Positions 17,470-26,551 of a stretch of DNA of 40,500 nt are shown piece after piece (position 1 is the stretch's first letter; each line of letters starts with the position of its first letter). The position numbers and the translations under genes are program-made. The notes beneath the pieces are model-generated. The model worked only from the letters and a program-made list of their open reading frames with translations, had not been told where the DNA came from and ran no database searches. Location of the stretch: NCBI GenBank assembly GCA_020859845.1, contig JAJBVL010000088.1:1-40500 (forward strand). The letters run 5' to 3'. This stretch comes from Bacteroidales bacterium (lineage in GTDB: Bacteria; Bacteroidota; Bacteroidia; Bacteroidales; Muribaculaceae).

Positions 17470-18492
17470 TTAGATATTGAATTTTACTAAAAAACTTGCT
17501 CCAGATGGCCCACCTCCACCAGTTACTCCAATAACTTGATTGTTAGCGGAATCCCACACAATGCTTGCGAGGGCAAAATCAAGCTTAATCTTTTTCTTTA
17601 GGTTCCCATCATTTGAGAAAGTGTGTATCTCTGTCGAAGAAAAATTAATATTATCATGGATTCTAAGAGGGCTAAATAGTGCCATAAATCCATTATCCGT
17701 GTTAGTTAAAGAATAATATCCGCATCTGGATTTATCGGTTGTAATAGGGAGGGGATAAGGATCATTTACATCCACAGTGTATTCCATATCAAACTCGGCG
17801 CACCTTGCAATATGATGAATTTTCTCATCCTTGAGCTCAAAGAAATCCACACCACCATCTTTAGCCACTGACCGTGCAAAGTGTTGTCCATCACTTGATA
17901 CTGATATTCTGCCCGAACAAGCAAAAGAATGAGTCCAATCTGAAATATTTTTTGGTTTGGGAGGAAAATATGTTAACGAATCAATTATCTCGCCCTCCGT
18001 GTTAAGCAGATAATAGCCAACAGATTTGCCGTAAGGAACACCGATAAGCCGATTGCTTGATATTGGCTGAAGTTCATTAAGCATCATAAGTTTTGGAACC
18101 ATTATTGCATCCTTGTGAAATTCATCTAAATCCACTATTATATATTTCCCTACATTTCCATCATATACCCATACTTTGGAAGTTTCTGACAATCCAATTG
18201 ATGTGAAATCCACGACCTCACATGGGCCGTCGCCTACCTCAATCAATTTTTTCAAACTTCCACTTTCTAAATCATATGAATATAACACATACTCCGTGGA
18301 TAAAACCAGAATACTATCTTTCACACAAACGGCCACAGGATCAAAAATGTCAAATCCATCCATGGATATAATTGTATCACATTGGGATATAAAGAGGTCA
18401 TATGAAGTATCTCCCGACGATGTATCATGTCGGTTACACCCAATTATGAAATGTAGCACAACGATAAGAAGCGAGAACTTAAAAGCTTTCAT
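17470..18492 (-). CDS. BF3164-like six-bladed beta-propeller lipoprotein
   Basis: 340 residues. The N-terminus KFSLLIVVLHFIIGC gives a lipoprotein signal with Cys19. The remainder carries the six-bladed propeller pattern of the BF3164/TolB-like group: repeated short strands such as DSILVLSTEYVLYSYD, KVWVYDGNVGKYIIVDL and NRLIGVPYGKSVGYYLLNTEGEI, plus the family's GDGPCEV motif. Function unknown; such proteins are abundant lipoproteins in Bacteroidales. Its base composition is clearly AT-richer than the surrounding core genes (18 of 60 bases G+C at 18121-18180). It diverges from a second propeller lipoprotein and is placed 17 bases before ruvA, so it may drive ruvA transcription. Confidence 0.75.
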   Translation of the reverse strand: MKAFKFSLLIVVLHFIIGCNRHDTSSGDTSYDLFISQCDTIISMDGFDIFDPVAVCVKDSILVLSTEYVLYSYDLESGSLKKLIEVGDGPCEVVDFTSIGLSETSKVWVYDGNVGKYIIVDLDEFHKDAIMVPKLMMLNELQPISSNRLIGVPYGKSVGYYLLNTEGEIIDSLTYFPPKPKNISDWTHSFACSGRISVSSDGQHFARSVAKDGGVDFFELKDEKIHHIARCAEFDMEYTVDVNDPYPLPITTDKSRCGYYSLTNTDNGFMALFSPLRIHDNINFSSTEIHTFSNDGNLKKKIKLDFALASIVWDSANNQVIGVTGGGGPSGASFLVKFNI

Positions 18493-18562
18493 TCTGAATT
18501 ATAAATTGAGTTAATGATTGCTTGAGGATGTCTGAGGCGTGGCTGTCACCAGAGTGGGATTA

Positions 18563-18592
18563 CAAAGTTACTTTAAATTTCTGTCACTTCAA
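18563..18592 (-). promoter_or_regulatory. promoter for the first propeller lipoprotein (and perhaps ruvA)
   Basis: On the minus strand TTG (18590-18592), a 19-base spacer and TAACTTTG (18563-18570) match the -33/-7 consensus, about 70 bases before the start codon. Confidence 0.6.
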
Positions 18593-18720
18593 CCATCATC
18601 AATAATAAAAGCTTAACGCAAGTGCTCATTATGTACGAACGATATCAGATCTGTCAAAATCCAACCGTTAAAGTTTCATAAATTTGACCATTTAGTCTTA
18701 TATAACGTAATAATTTCATA

Positions 18721-18728
18721 TATCTTTG
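18721..18728 (+). promoter_or_regulatory. -7 element for the second propeller lipoprotein
   Basis: TATCTTTG, exact TAnnTTTG. It overlaps an in-frame TTG at 18726 and so excludes that codon as a start; the ATG at 18753 is 24 bases downstream. No -33 match is evident. Confidence 0.55.
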
Positions 18729-18752
18729 TGCCAGTTAATCAAGCCAACTGAA

Positions 18753-19805
18753 ATGAAGTACCCCATTATCCTTTTCTCGTTTTCCATCTTTTCCTCGGCA
18801 ATCCTTTTTACAGGGTGCACGTCATCACATTCCGACTCCAAGATTTCTCTGGAGAGGAATTTGGTGTTGGCCCCCATGATTAAGCCTGAACTTGATTCCA
18901 TGCAGTTGTCGTTTGGCTTTTATCCTGAACGATGGACATTGACACAGGGTGACACTATATGGGTCGTCAATAGCCGCGATTCGTCGTTTCTTGTTGGTTT
19001 CGACATGGGCGAGCAACACGATTTCTGCCACTGGGGTACTTTAGGCCAAGGCCCGGAAGAATACATATCTCCCGGGATAGTTGAAGGGACCAACGAAAAT
19101 GGGTTCGTGCTGTATGGAAACACCGAGAATAGAGTATTAAGTTATCTGTATCAGGATGAAGAAGTGACACCCATAAGACGTGGACAGATGCCACCTTGGA
19201 TTACTGATCAAGGGTTGCCAAAACCCTACACTCGGATTTCTGCTATCAATGATTCCATCTACATAGGGACATATTTTCTCCCTAGAGAAGCTGGAGCCGA
19301 TATATTTAATTGGCATACAGGAGAACTAATAGAGGAACTTCCCCTATCCCTTGAGCAGCCAGAGGAGAATATGTCGGGGCCATATGAATTCAAGATAGCT
19401 TCCAATGGCAACAAAATAGTGGTAGCGTATAGATACGTTAATCGCGTTGAGGTCTTTAATCTCTCTGACAACTATCAGGCAGAATTAGAGTGTGTTTTGG
19501 GCGACGAGATTACCCAAAATGACTTATATGAAGCCGACCGCGATGCAGAGATGATTAAATACTATACTGATGTACAGTGTGATTCTAGTAGCATCTACCT
19601 GCTTTATCATGGTGTAGCCGAGAAAGATCTTTTCCACTCGCCAACCTCCTTAAGGGTTTACGACATTGACCTGACCGAGAATCAGCAAAATGCTATGTTC
19701 GACCGATTCTTTGATCAGTTCCTTCTAACCACAAGCGGCGATGTGGTGCTTTACTCGCCCAACAATGAAGATTATTTGTTCATCTGGAAGACACTCTCCA
19801 GATGA
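18753..19805 (+). CDS. BF3164-like beta-propeller lipoprotein
   Basis: 350 residues from the ATG at 18753. The signal sequence ILFSFSIFSSAILFTGC gives a lipobox with Cys22. The body has propeller-type strands and the family's LGQGPEEYISPG motif near residue 95, then NGFVLYGNTENRVLSYLY, DSIYIGTYFLP and YEFKIASNGNKIVVAYRYVNRVEVFNL. It resembles the divergent propeller gene at 17470-18492 in size, lipid anchor and motif pattern but is not a close copy. Upstream in-frame TTG is ruled out by the -7 box. It ends 2 bases before the convergent Fic gene. Function unknown. Confidence 0.75.
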   Translation: MKYPIILFSFSIFSSAILFTGCTSSHSDSKISLERNLVLAPMIKPELDSMQLSFGFYPERWTLTQGDTIWVVNSRDSSFLVGFDMGEQHDFCHWGTLGQGPEEYISPGIVEGTNENGFVLYGNTENRVLSYLYQDEEVTPIRRGQMPPWITDQGLPKPYTRISAINDSIYIGTYFLPREAGADIFNWHTGELIEELPLSLEQPEENMSGPYEFKIASNGNKIVVAYRYVNRVEVFNLSDNYQAELECVLGDEITQNDLYEADRDAEMIKYYTDVQCDSSSIYLLYHGVAEKDLFHSPTSLRVYDIDLTENQQNAMFDRFFDQFLLTTSGDVVLYSPNNEDYLFIWKTLSR

Positions 19806-19807
19806 GT

Positions 19808-20884
19808 TTACAGGCGGGTTAAGGCTACGTGCCATTCGCCACCACGTGTGCTGCTACCCACGCGGACGATGTAGCCCTGGCCCTGCAGTGATTTCAGGTG
19901 CCTCTGTATGGCCGACTTGTTTATGCCCACTACTTGTGCCAATTCGCGTACTGAGGTTTTAGGAGCCGTAATAATTGTATCTAATATCTTATTAACATTG
20001 TCATTCTTGAACTTTACGATTTCCCCATTATACCACCACTGAGGTGTGTTCCCTCCCTTCACGATGGCGATATCATTCCTCATCTCGCTTTCAGCCAATT
20101 GCTCAAAGTACTCCACGAAAGGTCGCACTTGTTCCAGACCAGCGTGTGCGCCATCGGCTGGTATTGAACCAACAGCAATATCACACTTATTAAACGCTGT
20201 CAAATACTCTTCCTTCTTCTTGCTCGGCACCACAACCATAGGATAGCCATTTCTGGCGAGAATGAAATTCACCATCAATCGAGCTATGCGCCCATTGCCA
20301 TCCTCGAAAGGGTGAATGCGGATATAGCGGTAATGAAAGAGAGTTGCCAATTCTACAGGCGAAAGGTGACCTTTCTCCGCTTCGCAGTTATACCATGTCA
20401 AAAGGTCGGTCATGAGCGCAGGCGTTTCCTCTGGTGAGGCATATTCAAAACGTTCACCAGTGCGGGTAATTACCGAGTTGGGGCGCGTCTTATAGCATCC
20501 AGCATGCACGGTATAGGATGACACCAAGCCATTTGGCAATTGACGATGCACATCATAGTCCTCTCGCAGCAATATCTTATGTACCTGGCGTATAAAGGTC
20601 TCCGTCAATTGCTTTTCCTTTATCAATGCTTCCTCTATCACCATTTTTAAGCCCACGTTGTGGGCCTTCATCTCTTCAAGATCGCGCATTAGGGCATCGC
20701 CTATGACCTTCCCGAAAAGCAGAAGCAGTTCGGTCTGGCCATAGGTCAGCGTGTTGCCTTCGATATGGTTAGAATTGTAGTTAAACTCTAACATAAACTT
20801 CTGGAAGATGCGCTCCTTAAGCTTCTTACGTGCGCCTTCCCATTGTTGCCATTCTGCGAATAATGTATTAAACTGGCTACTCAT
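19808..20884 (-). CDS. Fic-domain AMP-transferase with C-terminal winged helix
   Basis: 358 residues. An N-terminal inhibitory motif of the class II type (S-x3-E-G, Ser38 to Gly43) sits before the Fic core. The active loop HPFEDGNGRIAR (191-202) is complete, with His191 the expected catalytic base. A C-terminal winged helix-turn-helix (about 300-355, TSVRELAQVVGINKSAIQRHLKSLQGQG) probably binds DNA. Fic enzymes move AMP from ATP to a hydroxyl on a target protein; the inhibitory Glu keeps the enzyme off until relieved. Domain order resembles SoFic/BtFic-like proteins. No antitoxin gene is adjacent, as expected for an intramolecular class II inhibitor. Its promoter contains a repeated 11-mer, suggesting autoregulation. 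Target unknown. Confidence 0.92.
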   Translation of the reverse strand: MSSQFNTLFAEWQQWEGARKKLKERIFQKFMLEFNYNSNHIEGNTLTYGQTELLLLFGKVIGDALMRDLEEMKAHNVGLKMVIEEALIKEKQLTETFIRQVHKILLREDYDVHRQLPNGLVSSYTVHAGCYKTRPNSVITRTGERFEYASPEETPALMTDLLTWYNCEAEKGHLSPVELATLFHYRYIRIHPFEDGNGRIARLMVNFILARNGYPMVVVPSKKKEEYLTAFNKCDIAVGSIPADGAHAGLEQVRPFVEYFEQLAESEMRNDIAIVKGGNTPQWWYNGEIVKFKNDNVNKILDTIITAPKTSVRELAQVVGINKSAIQRHLKSLQGQGYIVRVGSSTRGGEWHVALTRL

Positions 20885-20914
20885 ATCGCCTCTTATTTGC
20901 TAAATTCAGTGACA

Positions 20915-20944
20915 AAGATAGCAAATTATTGTACCACTACAAAA
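20915..20944 (-). promoter_or_regulatory. promoter of the Fic gene
   Basis: On the minus strand TTG (20942-20944), a 19-base spacer and TATCTTTG (20915-20922) fit the -33/-7 consensus. One copy of the 11-bp repeat (20931-20941) exactly fills the part of the spacer next to -33. Confidence 0.65.
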
Positions 20945-21060
20945 GGTTTGTACCACTAATTTCTATGGTACAATTGGTTTTCTTTGTTTAGTGGCAACTT
21001 TGGCATCCTGGGATTGTACCACTAAGAAGTTATTGTACCACTAAGTATGGTGGCACAATC
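20931..21060. repeat. 11-bp operator-like repeat array before the Fic gene
   Basis: TTGTACCACTA occurs exactly four times on the plus strand: 20931-20941, 20950-20960, 21016-21026 and 21035-21045, two pairs each with a 19-bp period. Inverted, partly degenerate copies are at 20968-20975 (TGGTACAA), 20991-20999 (TAGTGGCAA) and 21050-21060 (TGGTGGCACAA). One copy lies within the Fic promoter spacer and the next immediately upstream of -33. Likely binding sites, perhaps for the Fic winged helix; this is inference. Confidence 0.8.
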
Positions 21061-21115
21061 ACAATATTCTTGGAAGAATGCTATGCTGGGGGCGGAGTTA
21101 CGAATATTTTGTGTA

Positions 21116-21123
21116 ATTTTGCG
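21116..21123 (+). promoter_or_regulatory. -7 element for the pseudouridine synthase gene
   Basis: TAATTTTG, exact TAnnTTTG, 22 bases before the ATG at 21145. It supports that start over the in-frame TTG at 21070. No clear -33. Confidence 0.55.
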
Positions 21124-21144
21124 TCTTTCAAAGCATTTGATGGC

Positions 21145-21819
21145 ATGGACGTAGTATATGAAGACAATCATATAATAGTGGTCAATAAGCGCCCTGGCGA
21201 GATAGTGCAGGGCGATAAGACTGGCGACGAGCCACTCGTGGAGCGCGTAAAGGCCTATCTGAAAGAGAAGTATCAGAAGCCTGGCAACGTGTTTTGCGGC
21301 GTAGTGCATCGTCTCGACCGTCCCGTGGGTGGACTGGTGATGTTTGCCAAAACCTCCAAAGCCCTGGCGCGCCTTAACGAGATGCTGCGCCAAGGCAAAA
21401 TAAAGAAAACCTACTGGGCACTGACACGCAACAAACCCCCAAAGGCCGAAGACCGCCTCACCCACTACATCACCACTCGCCAAGACAACAACACCTCCAA
21501 GGCATGGCCCACGCCTCGCGATGGTGCCAAAGAGGCCATTCTATCCTATCGACTGATAGGCGAAAGCGAGCGCTACTTCCTCCTCGAAGTGAATCTTGAG
21601 ACCGGACGCAAACACCAGATCCGTGTGCAGCTCGCAGCCATTGGATGTCCTCTGCGAGGCGACCTAAAGTATGGCGACCGCCGGAGCAACCCCGACGGAA
21701 GCATCTCGCTCTTGGCACGTAGGCTGCAACTAATCCATCCTGTATCGGGCAAGGAACTCGACCTCGTGGCTCCCCTCCCCGACGACCCTCTATGGCAATC
21801 CTTCGCCGACGTTGAATAA
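21145..21819 (+). CDS. RluA-family RNA pseudouridine synthase
   Basis: 224 residues from the ATG at 21145. The protein begins with the RluA-type MDVVYEDNHIIVVNKRPGEIVQG. The catalytic motif is HRLDRPVGG (Asp near residue 58). The second half has the conserved LLEVNLETGRKHQIRVQLAAIGCPLRGDLKYG. No S4 domain precedes the catalytic domain, unlike RluC/RluD, so this is a short RluA-like form. It converts uridines to pseudouridine in rRNA or tRNA; the site is unknown. Start choice rests on the -7 box at 21116-21123. It is followed after 48 bases by an OmpA lipoprotein gene and then purT, perhaps one transcript. Confidence 0.9.
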   Translation: MDVVYEDNHIIVVNKRPGEIVQGDKTGDEPLVERVKAYLKEKYQKPGNVFCGVVHRLDRPVGGLVMFAKTSKALARLNEMLRQGKIKKTYWALTRNKPPKAEDRLTHYITTRQDNNTSKAWPTPRDGAKEAILSYRLIGESERYFLLEVNLETGRKHQIRVQLAAIGCPLRGDLKYGDRRSNPDGSISLLARRLQLIHPVSGKELDLVAPLPDDPLWQSFADVE

Positions 21820-21867
21820 TGCCATCCCCCCTTGAAATAATTAACCCAACAACACATTTATATCACG

Positions 21868-22743
21868 ATGAACGCAAAGACTTTATTCGTAGTGGCTGTG
21901 GCAGCGCTGACGCTGAGCAGCTGTGGAGTGAGCAAAAAAGAGCATCAAGCGCTTCAATCAAAGTATGAGGCCTTGCAGCGCGACTATCAAGACGGACAGA
22001 TAGCCCTCGCCGAAAGCAACGCCAAGGGCCTCTCGCTCGAGCAACGCCTCGAAGACGCTCAAGCAGCCAACGCCGAGCTTCGCGAGGCCTACAACGCCAT
22101 CCAGCGCAGCCTCGACCAGTCGATACAGCAAGGCTCGCAGAGCAGCATCAACATTGCCAAGCTCGTCGACGAAATCAATGCCTCCAATAAATATATCAAG
22201 CAGCTTGTCGACGCCAAGTCGAAGAGCGACTCGCTCAACATGGTCTTGACCAACAACCTCACCCGCTCGCTGTCGCGCGACGAGCTTAAGGACGTAGACA
22301 TCAAGGTGCTCAAGGGCGTAGTCTACATCTCTCTCTCCGACAACATGCTCTACAAGAGTGGCTCCTACGAGATTAGCTCAGAAGCCATGGAGACGCTGAG
22401 CAAGATTGCCAAGATTATCAAGGACTATGGCGACTACGATGTGCTCGTGGAAGGCAACACCGACGATGTGCCCATCTCCAAGACCAACATACGCAACAAC
22501 TGGGACCTCTCGGCTCTGCGCGCATCGAGCGTAGTGCAGGTGCTTCAGGATAAGTTTGGCGTCAATCCTTCGCGCCTGACGGCTGGAGGTCGCGGCGAGT
22601 ACAACCCCGTAGGCGACAACACCACCGAGACTGGCCGCTCGCGCAACCGCCGCACGGAGATTATCATCACTCCTAAGCTCGACCAGTTCCTCGACCTCAT
22701 CGACCAGGCTCCCGAGGATACATCATCTACAGAACTCGAATAA
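21868..22743 (+). CDS. OmpA-family peptidoglycan-binding lipoprotein
   Basis: 291 residues. The lipoprotein signal ([14 protein letters not shown]) gives Cys19. Residues 25-110 are a charged, heptad-rich coiled coil ([19 protein letters not shown] and onward). The C-terminal OmpA/MotB domain (about 150-275) has [10 protein letters not shown] and [12 protein letters not shown], the residues that hold the diaminopimelate of peptidoglycan. It probably tethers the outer membrane to the cell wall. The coiled coil sets it apart from Pal. It sits between the pseudouridine synthase and purT with short gaps (48 and 23 bases). Confidence 0.9.
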   Translation: MNAKTLFVVAVAALTLSSCGVSKKEHQALQSKYEALQRDYQDGQIALAESNAKGLSLEQRLEDAQAANAELREAYNAIQRSLDQSIQQGSQSSINIAKLVDEINASNKYIKQLVDAKSKSDSLNMVLTNNLTRSLSRDELKDVDIKVLKGVVYISLSDNMLYKSGSYEISSEAMETLSKIAKIIKDYGDYDVLVEGNTDDVPISKTNIRNNWDLSALRASSVVQVLQDKFGVNPSRLTAGGRGEYNPVGDNTTETGRSRNRRTEIIITPKLDQFLDLIDQAPEDTSSTELE

Positions 22744-22766
22744 GACCCACCAAATATCCCGTCACA

Positions 22767-23966
22767 ATGTCAAAGATAGGATCAGTAATGACGCCCATAG
22801 GGCGCAAGGCCTTGCTGCTTGGCAGCGGCGAGCTGGGCAAAGAGGTGGCCATCGAGCTCCAGCGCTACGGCGTGGAGGTAGTGGCGTGCGATCGCTATGC
22901 TAATGCTCCCGCCATGCAGATAGCCCATCGCAGCCACGTGTTCAACATGCTCGACCCCGAGGAGCTACGTCATATTCTGGAGCTTGAGCGCCCCGACCAT
23001 ATCATCCCCGAGGTGGAAGCCATAGCCACCCCCGTGCTGGTAGAGCTGGAGAAGCAAGGCTACCACGTGACCCCCACCGCCAAGGCTGTGCTCCTCACCA
23101 TGAACCGCGAAGGCATACGCCGCTTGGCAGCCGAGGAGCTGGGCATCGCCACGTCGCCCTACCGCTTTGCCTCGACGCGCCAAGAGTTTGAGGAGGCCGT
23201 CAAGGAGATAGGGCTGCCTTGCGTAGTGAAGCCCATCATGAGCTCGTCGGGCCACGGACAGAGCGTGATCCGCCGTCATGAAGATATCGACAAGGCTTGG
23301 GCCATCTCGCAAGAGGGAGGTCGCGCTGGTGCCGGTCGTGTGATAGTGGAAGGCTTTATCGACTTTGACTATGAGATAACGCTGCTGACCGTGCGCTCTG
23401 TCTCGGGCACCACCTATTGCCAGCCCGTGGGCCACATCCAGATTGATGGCGACTATCGCTACTCCTGGCAGCCACAAGCCATGACCCCCGAGGCTCTGGC
23501 CTCGGCTCAAGAGATCGCCAAGAAGGTGACCGACGCTCTGGGAGGCTACGGCATCTTTGGCGTAGAGCTCTTTGTCAAGGGCGACAAGGTGATATTCTCG
23601 GAGGTGTCGCCACGTCCTCACGACACAGGCATGGTCACCATGATATCCCAAGACCTTAGCGAGTTTGGGCTCCATGCTCGCGCACTGCTGGGACTCCCTG
23701 TCCCCTCTATTCGCTTCTACGGTCCTTCGGCCTCGCGAGCCGTAGTGGTGGAGGGCGATACCGACCGCGTGGAGTTTGACTGTCTTGAAAAGGCGCTAAG
23801 CGAACCTGGAGTGCAGCTACGCATCTTTGGCAAGCCCGAAGTGAAGGGGCATCGGCGTATGGGCGTCATCCTCGCCACCGACGAGAGCGTCGAGGCAGCT
23901 CGCGCCAAAGCCGACCGCGCCTACGAAGCTCTAAAGGTCAACGTGTTGCCCCGAAGCAAGAGCTAA
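22767..23966 (+). CDS. purT: formate-dependent phosphoribosylglycinamide formyltransferase
   Basis: 399 residues, standard PurT length. An N-terminal Rossmann-like domain ([31 protein letters not shown]) leads into an ATP-grasp core ([65 protein letters not shown]). It makes formyl-GAR from GAR, formate and ATP in purine synthesis, bypassing formyl-tetrahydrofolate. Use of formate fits an anaerobe making formate from pyruvate. The stop codon is followed by a strong terminator at 23994-24044. Confidence 0.96.
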   Translation: MSKIGSVMTPIGRKALLLGSGELGKEVAIELQRYGVEVVACDRYANAPAMQIAHRSHVFNMLDPEELRHILELERPDHIIPEVEAIATPVLVELEKQGYHVTPTAKAVLLTMNREGIRRLAAEELGIATSPYRFASTRQEFEEAVKEIGLPCVVKPIMSSSGHGQSVIRRHEDIDKAWAISQEGGRAGAGRVIVEGFIDFDYEITLLTVRSVSGTTYCQPVGHIQIDGDYRYSWQPQAMTPEALASAQEIAKKVTDALGGYGIFGVELFVKGDKVIFSEVSPRPHDTGMVTMISQDLSEFGLHARALLGLPVPSIRFYGPSASRAVVVEGDTDRVEFDCLEKALSEPGVQLRIFGKPEVKGHRRMGVILATDESVEAARAKADRAYEALKVNVLPRSKS

Positions 23967-23993
23967 GGTGCTTTGACCCTCGCAATACTAATG

Positions 23994-24044
23994 AGGCCCC
24001 GAGATGCTGATGCCTTTCTTCATCTCGGGGTCTTATCCTTTTTT
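23994..24044 (+). terminator. rho-independent terminator after purT
   Basis: Stem CCCCGAGATG (23997-24006) / CATCTCGGGG (24021-24030), extended by a further pair or two, 14-base loop, then a T-rich stretch TCTTATCCTTTTTT. Confidence 0.85.
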
Positions 24045-24097
24045 ATTATGATTGGCCAAAACGCCGACAAAAATATTCTAAACCACCAAAGCCCCAC

Positions 24098-24125
24098 TTT
24101 GTATGCAATATTTTTTGTATTTTTG
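24098..24125 (+). promoter_or_regulatory. promoter for hppA
   Basis: TTTG (24098-24101), 16-base spacer, TATTTTTG (24118-24125). The -7 box is exact; the spacer is slightly short. Start codon 61 bases downstream. Confidence 0.55.
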
Positions 24126-24186
24126 CATTTGGAGTCATAATCCGCTTATCATTTTTTAGTCTTACCTTCAAATCACATTTTTGCTT

Positions 24187-26391
24187 ATGGCCGAACGTCT
24201 ATTTTGGATTGTCCCTGCGGCATCCATTCTGGCCCTCTTGCTCGCCTACTTCTTTTACGTCAATATGAAGCGCGAGAGCGAAGGCACTCCTCTCATGCAG
24301 CGCATAGCTTCCCACGTACGCAAGGGCGCTATGTCATATCTACGCCAACAATACAAAATTGTAGGGATAGTATTTCTCGTCCTGGTGGTCATCTTTGCCA
24401 TTATGGCTTATGGCTTTGACCTCCAAAACCATTGGGTACCCGTAGCCTTCCTCACTGGCGGCTTCTTCTCGGGGCTCTCGGGCTATCTGGGCATGAAGAC
24501 CGCCACCGCCGCCTCGGCGCGCACAGCCAATGCAGCCCGCCAATCGCTCAACCGCGGCCTCCGCGTGGCCTTCCGTAGCGGCGCAGTGATGGGTCTGGTA
24601 GTGGTGGGCCTCGGCCTCTTTGACATCTCATTCTGGTATCTCATCCTCGACTGGTGTGTACCCGCCGACCAGCTCCACCCCACCACTAAACTTTGCATGA
24701 TCACCACCACGATGCTCACCTTCGGCATGGGCGCATCCACCCAAGCCCTCTTTGCACGTGTTGGTGGTGGCATCTACACTAAGGCTGCCGACGTAGGCGC
24801 CGACCTTGTGGGCAAAGTGGAGGCAGGTATTCCCGAGGACGACCCGCGCAATCCCGCCACTATAGCCGACAACGTGGGCGACAACGTGGGCGACGTGGCC
24901 GGTATGGGAGCCGACCTCTACGAGTCGTATTGCGGTTCTATCCTCGCCACCGCAGCCCTCGGCGCTGCTGCTTTCGTAGGCACAGGCGACGTAGGCCTCC
25001 AATTTAAGGCCGTATTGGCGCCGATGCTCATAGCTGCTGTGGGCATCGTGCTATCCATCATAGGCATCTTCTCGGTGCGCACCAAGGAAGAGGCCACGAT
25101 GAAGGATCTTCTGGGCTCGCTGTCGCTGGGCACCAACCTCAGCTCGCTGCTCATCGTGGCTGCCACCTTCCTCATCCTCTGGGCCCTCCAGATGCCCGGA
25201 TGGGTCAACATATCGCTGGCCGTGGTGATAGGCCTCATCGTGGGCGTGGTCATTGGTCGCTCCACTGAGTATTACACATCACAGAGCTACTCCCCTACCC
25301 GCCGACTGGCAGAGAGCGGCACCACCGGCCCCGCCACAGTCATCATCTCGGGCGTAGGCCTCGGCATGATCTCCACAGCCATCCCCGTGCTGGTAGTAGT
25401 GGCTGGTATCATTCTCAGCTACTGGATAGCTGCTGGCTTTGACTTCACCAATGTATCCATGGGCCTTTACGGCATAGGCATCGCCGCCGTAGGTATGCTC
25501 TCCACGCTGGGCATCACACTGGCCACCGATGCCTACGGCCCTATTGCCGACAACGCCGGCGGCAACGCCGAGATGTCGGGCCTCGGGCCAGAAGTGCGCA
25601 AGCGCACCGACGCCCTCGATTCGCTGGGCAACACCACCGCTGCCACTGGCAAAGGCTTTGCCATCGGCTCGGCAGCTCTCACAGGCCTCGCACTGCTGGC
25701 CTCGTATGTCGAAGAACTGCGCATAGGCATGTCGCGCTTGGGCCAGACGGTCATAGAGCTTCCCGGCAATATCGTGCGTCCGCTCCACGATGCTTCGTTT
25801 ACCGACTTCATGACCTACTATGAAGTGACGCTGATGAATCCCAAGGTGCTTTCAGGCATGTTCATTGGTGCCATGATGGCCTTCCTCTTCTGCGGCCTGA
25901 CGATGAACGCCGTGGGACGCGCAGCGGCCCATATGGTCGACGAGGTACGCCGTCAGTTCCGCGAAATCAAGGGGATTCTCACGGGCGAAGGCGAGCCCGA
26001 CTATGCTCGCTGCGTGCAGATCTCCACTCGTGGCGCTCAGAAGGAGATGGTCTTCCCGTCGCTGCTGGCTATCATCGCTCCCATAGCCACAGGATTGATC
26101 TTTGGCGTGCCGGGCGTGATAGGGCTCCTCGTGGGTGGCTTGGCAGCAGGCTTCGTATTGGCTATCTTCATGGCCAACGCTGGCGGCGCCTGGGACAACG
26201 CCAAGAAGTATGTCGAAGAGGGTAACTTTGGAGGAAAGGGCAGCGAGGTACACCGCGCCACAGTAGTGGGCGACACCGTCGGCGACCCCTTCAAGGACAC
26301 GTCGGGCCCCAGCCTCAACATCCTCATCAAGCTTATGTCGATGGTAGCCATCGTAATGGCCGGTCTGACAGTGAGCTGGAGCCTTTTCTGA
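24187..26391 (+). CDS. hppA: membrane-bound proton/sodium-translocating pyrophosphatase
   Basis: 734 residues from the ATG at 24187 (a TTG two codons earlier is less likely). About 16 membrane helices. The PPi/Mg binding signature [46 protein letters not shown] and the second acidic motif [16 protein letters not shown] are intact, as is the C-terminal [10 protein letters not shown] and [14 protein letters not shown]. The loop [10 protein letters not shown] has Ala where K+-independent enzymes have Lys, so this is a K+-dependent enzyme, the class that includes Na+ and Na+/H+ pumps of Bacteroidota. It uses PPi energy to pump ions out across the inner membrane. Monocistronic between a terminator and the L31 promoter. 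Confidence 0.96.
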   Translation: MAERLFWIVPAASILALLLAYFFYVNMKRESEGTPLMQRIASHVRKGAMSYLRQQYKIVGIVFLVLVVIFAIMAYGFDLQNHWVPVAFLTGGFFSGLSGYLGMKTATAASARTANAARQSLNRGLRVAFRSGAVMGLVVVGLGLFDISFWYLILDWCVPADQLHPTTKLCMITTTMLTFGMGASTQALFARVGGGIYTKAADVGADLVGKVEAGIPEDDPRNPATIADNVGDNVGDVAGMGADLYESYCGSILATAALGAAAFVGTGDVGLQFKAVLAPMLIAAVGIVLSIIGIFSVRTKEEATMKDLLGSLSLGTNLSSLLIVAATFLILWALQMPGWVNISLAVVIGLIVGVVIGRSTEYYTSQSYSPTRRLAESGTTGPATVIISGVGLGMISTAIPVLVVVAGIILSYWIAAGFDFTNVSMGLYGIGIAAVGMLSTLGITLATDAYGPIADNAGGNAEMSGLGPEVRKRTDALDSLGNTTAATGKGFAIGSAALTGLALLASYVEELRIGMSRLGQTVIELPGNIVRPLHDASFTDFMTYYEVTLMNPKVLSGMFIGAMMAFLFCGLTMNAVGRAAAHMVDEVRRQFREIKGILTGEGEPDYARCVQISTRGAQKEMVFPSLLAIIAPIATGLIFGVPGVIGLLVGGLAAGFVLAIFMANAGGAWDNAKKYVEEGNFGGKGSEVHRATVVGDTVGDPFKDTSGPSLNILIKLMSMVAIVMAGLTVSWSLF

Positions 26392-26417
26392 TGAGTAGAC
26401 CGAGGTAGACATGGGTG

Positions 26418-26433
26418 ACGAAAAATTTTTCGT
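26418..26433. repeat. 16-bp perfect palindrome
   Basis: ACGAAAAATTTTTCGT, with no loop, lies between the hppA stop and the L31 promoter -33 box (26444). It could be a weak terminator or an operator; undecided. Confidence 0.35.
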
Positions 26434-26443
26434 GCCACGTTTC

Positions 26444-26474
26444 TTGGCTGTCTCGCTGAAAATGTGTAAATTTG
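26444..26474 (+). promoter_or_regulatory. promoter for rpmE2
   Basis: TTG (26444-26446), 20-base spacer and TAAATTTG (26467-26474) match the consensus. The leader to the start codon is about 70 bases. Confidence 0.65.
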
Positions 26475-26551
26475 CAGGCCATTACAGACGGTGCCTTACC
26501 AGCACAAGAAGTTAACCCTTTGATAATTAACACTATAAATATCAATCAGCA

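Noticed and set aside
19808-20884. Fic toxin with a separate antitoxin gene
   Set aside because: The inhibitory S-x3-E-G motif is inside the Fic protein itself and no small antitoxin ORF is adjacent.
20931-21060. Replication iterons
   Set aside because: The 11-mers flank and enter the Fic promoter, and no replication initiator gene or plasmid gene is near; operator sites fit better.
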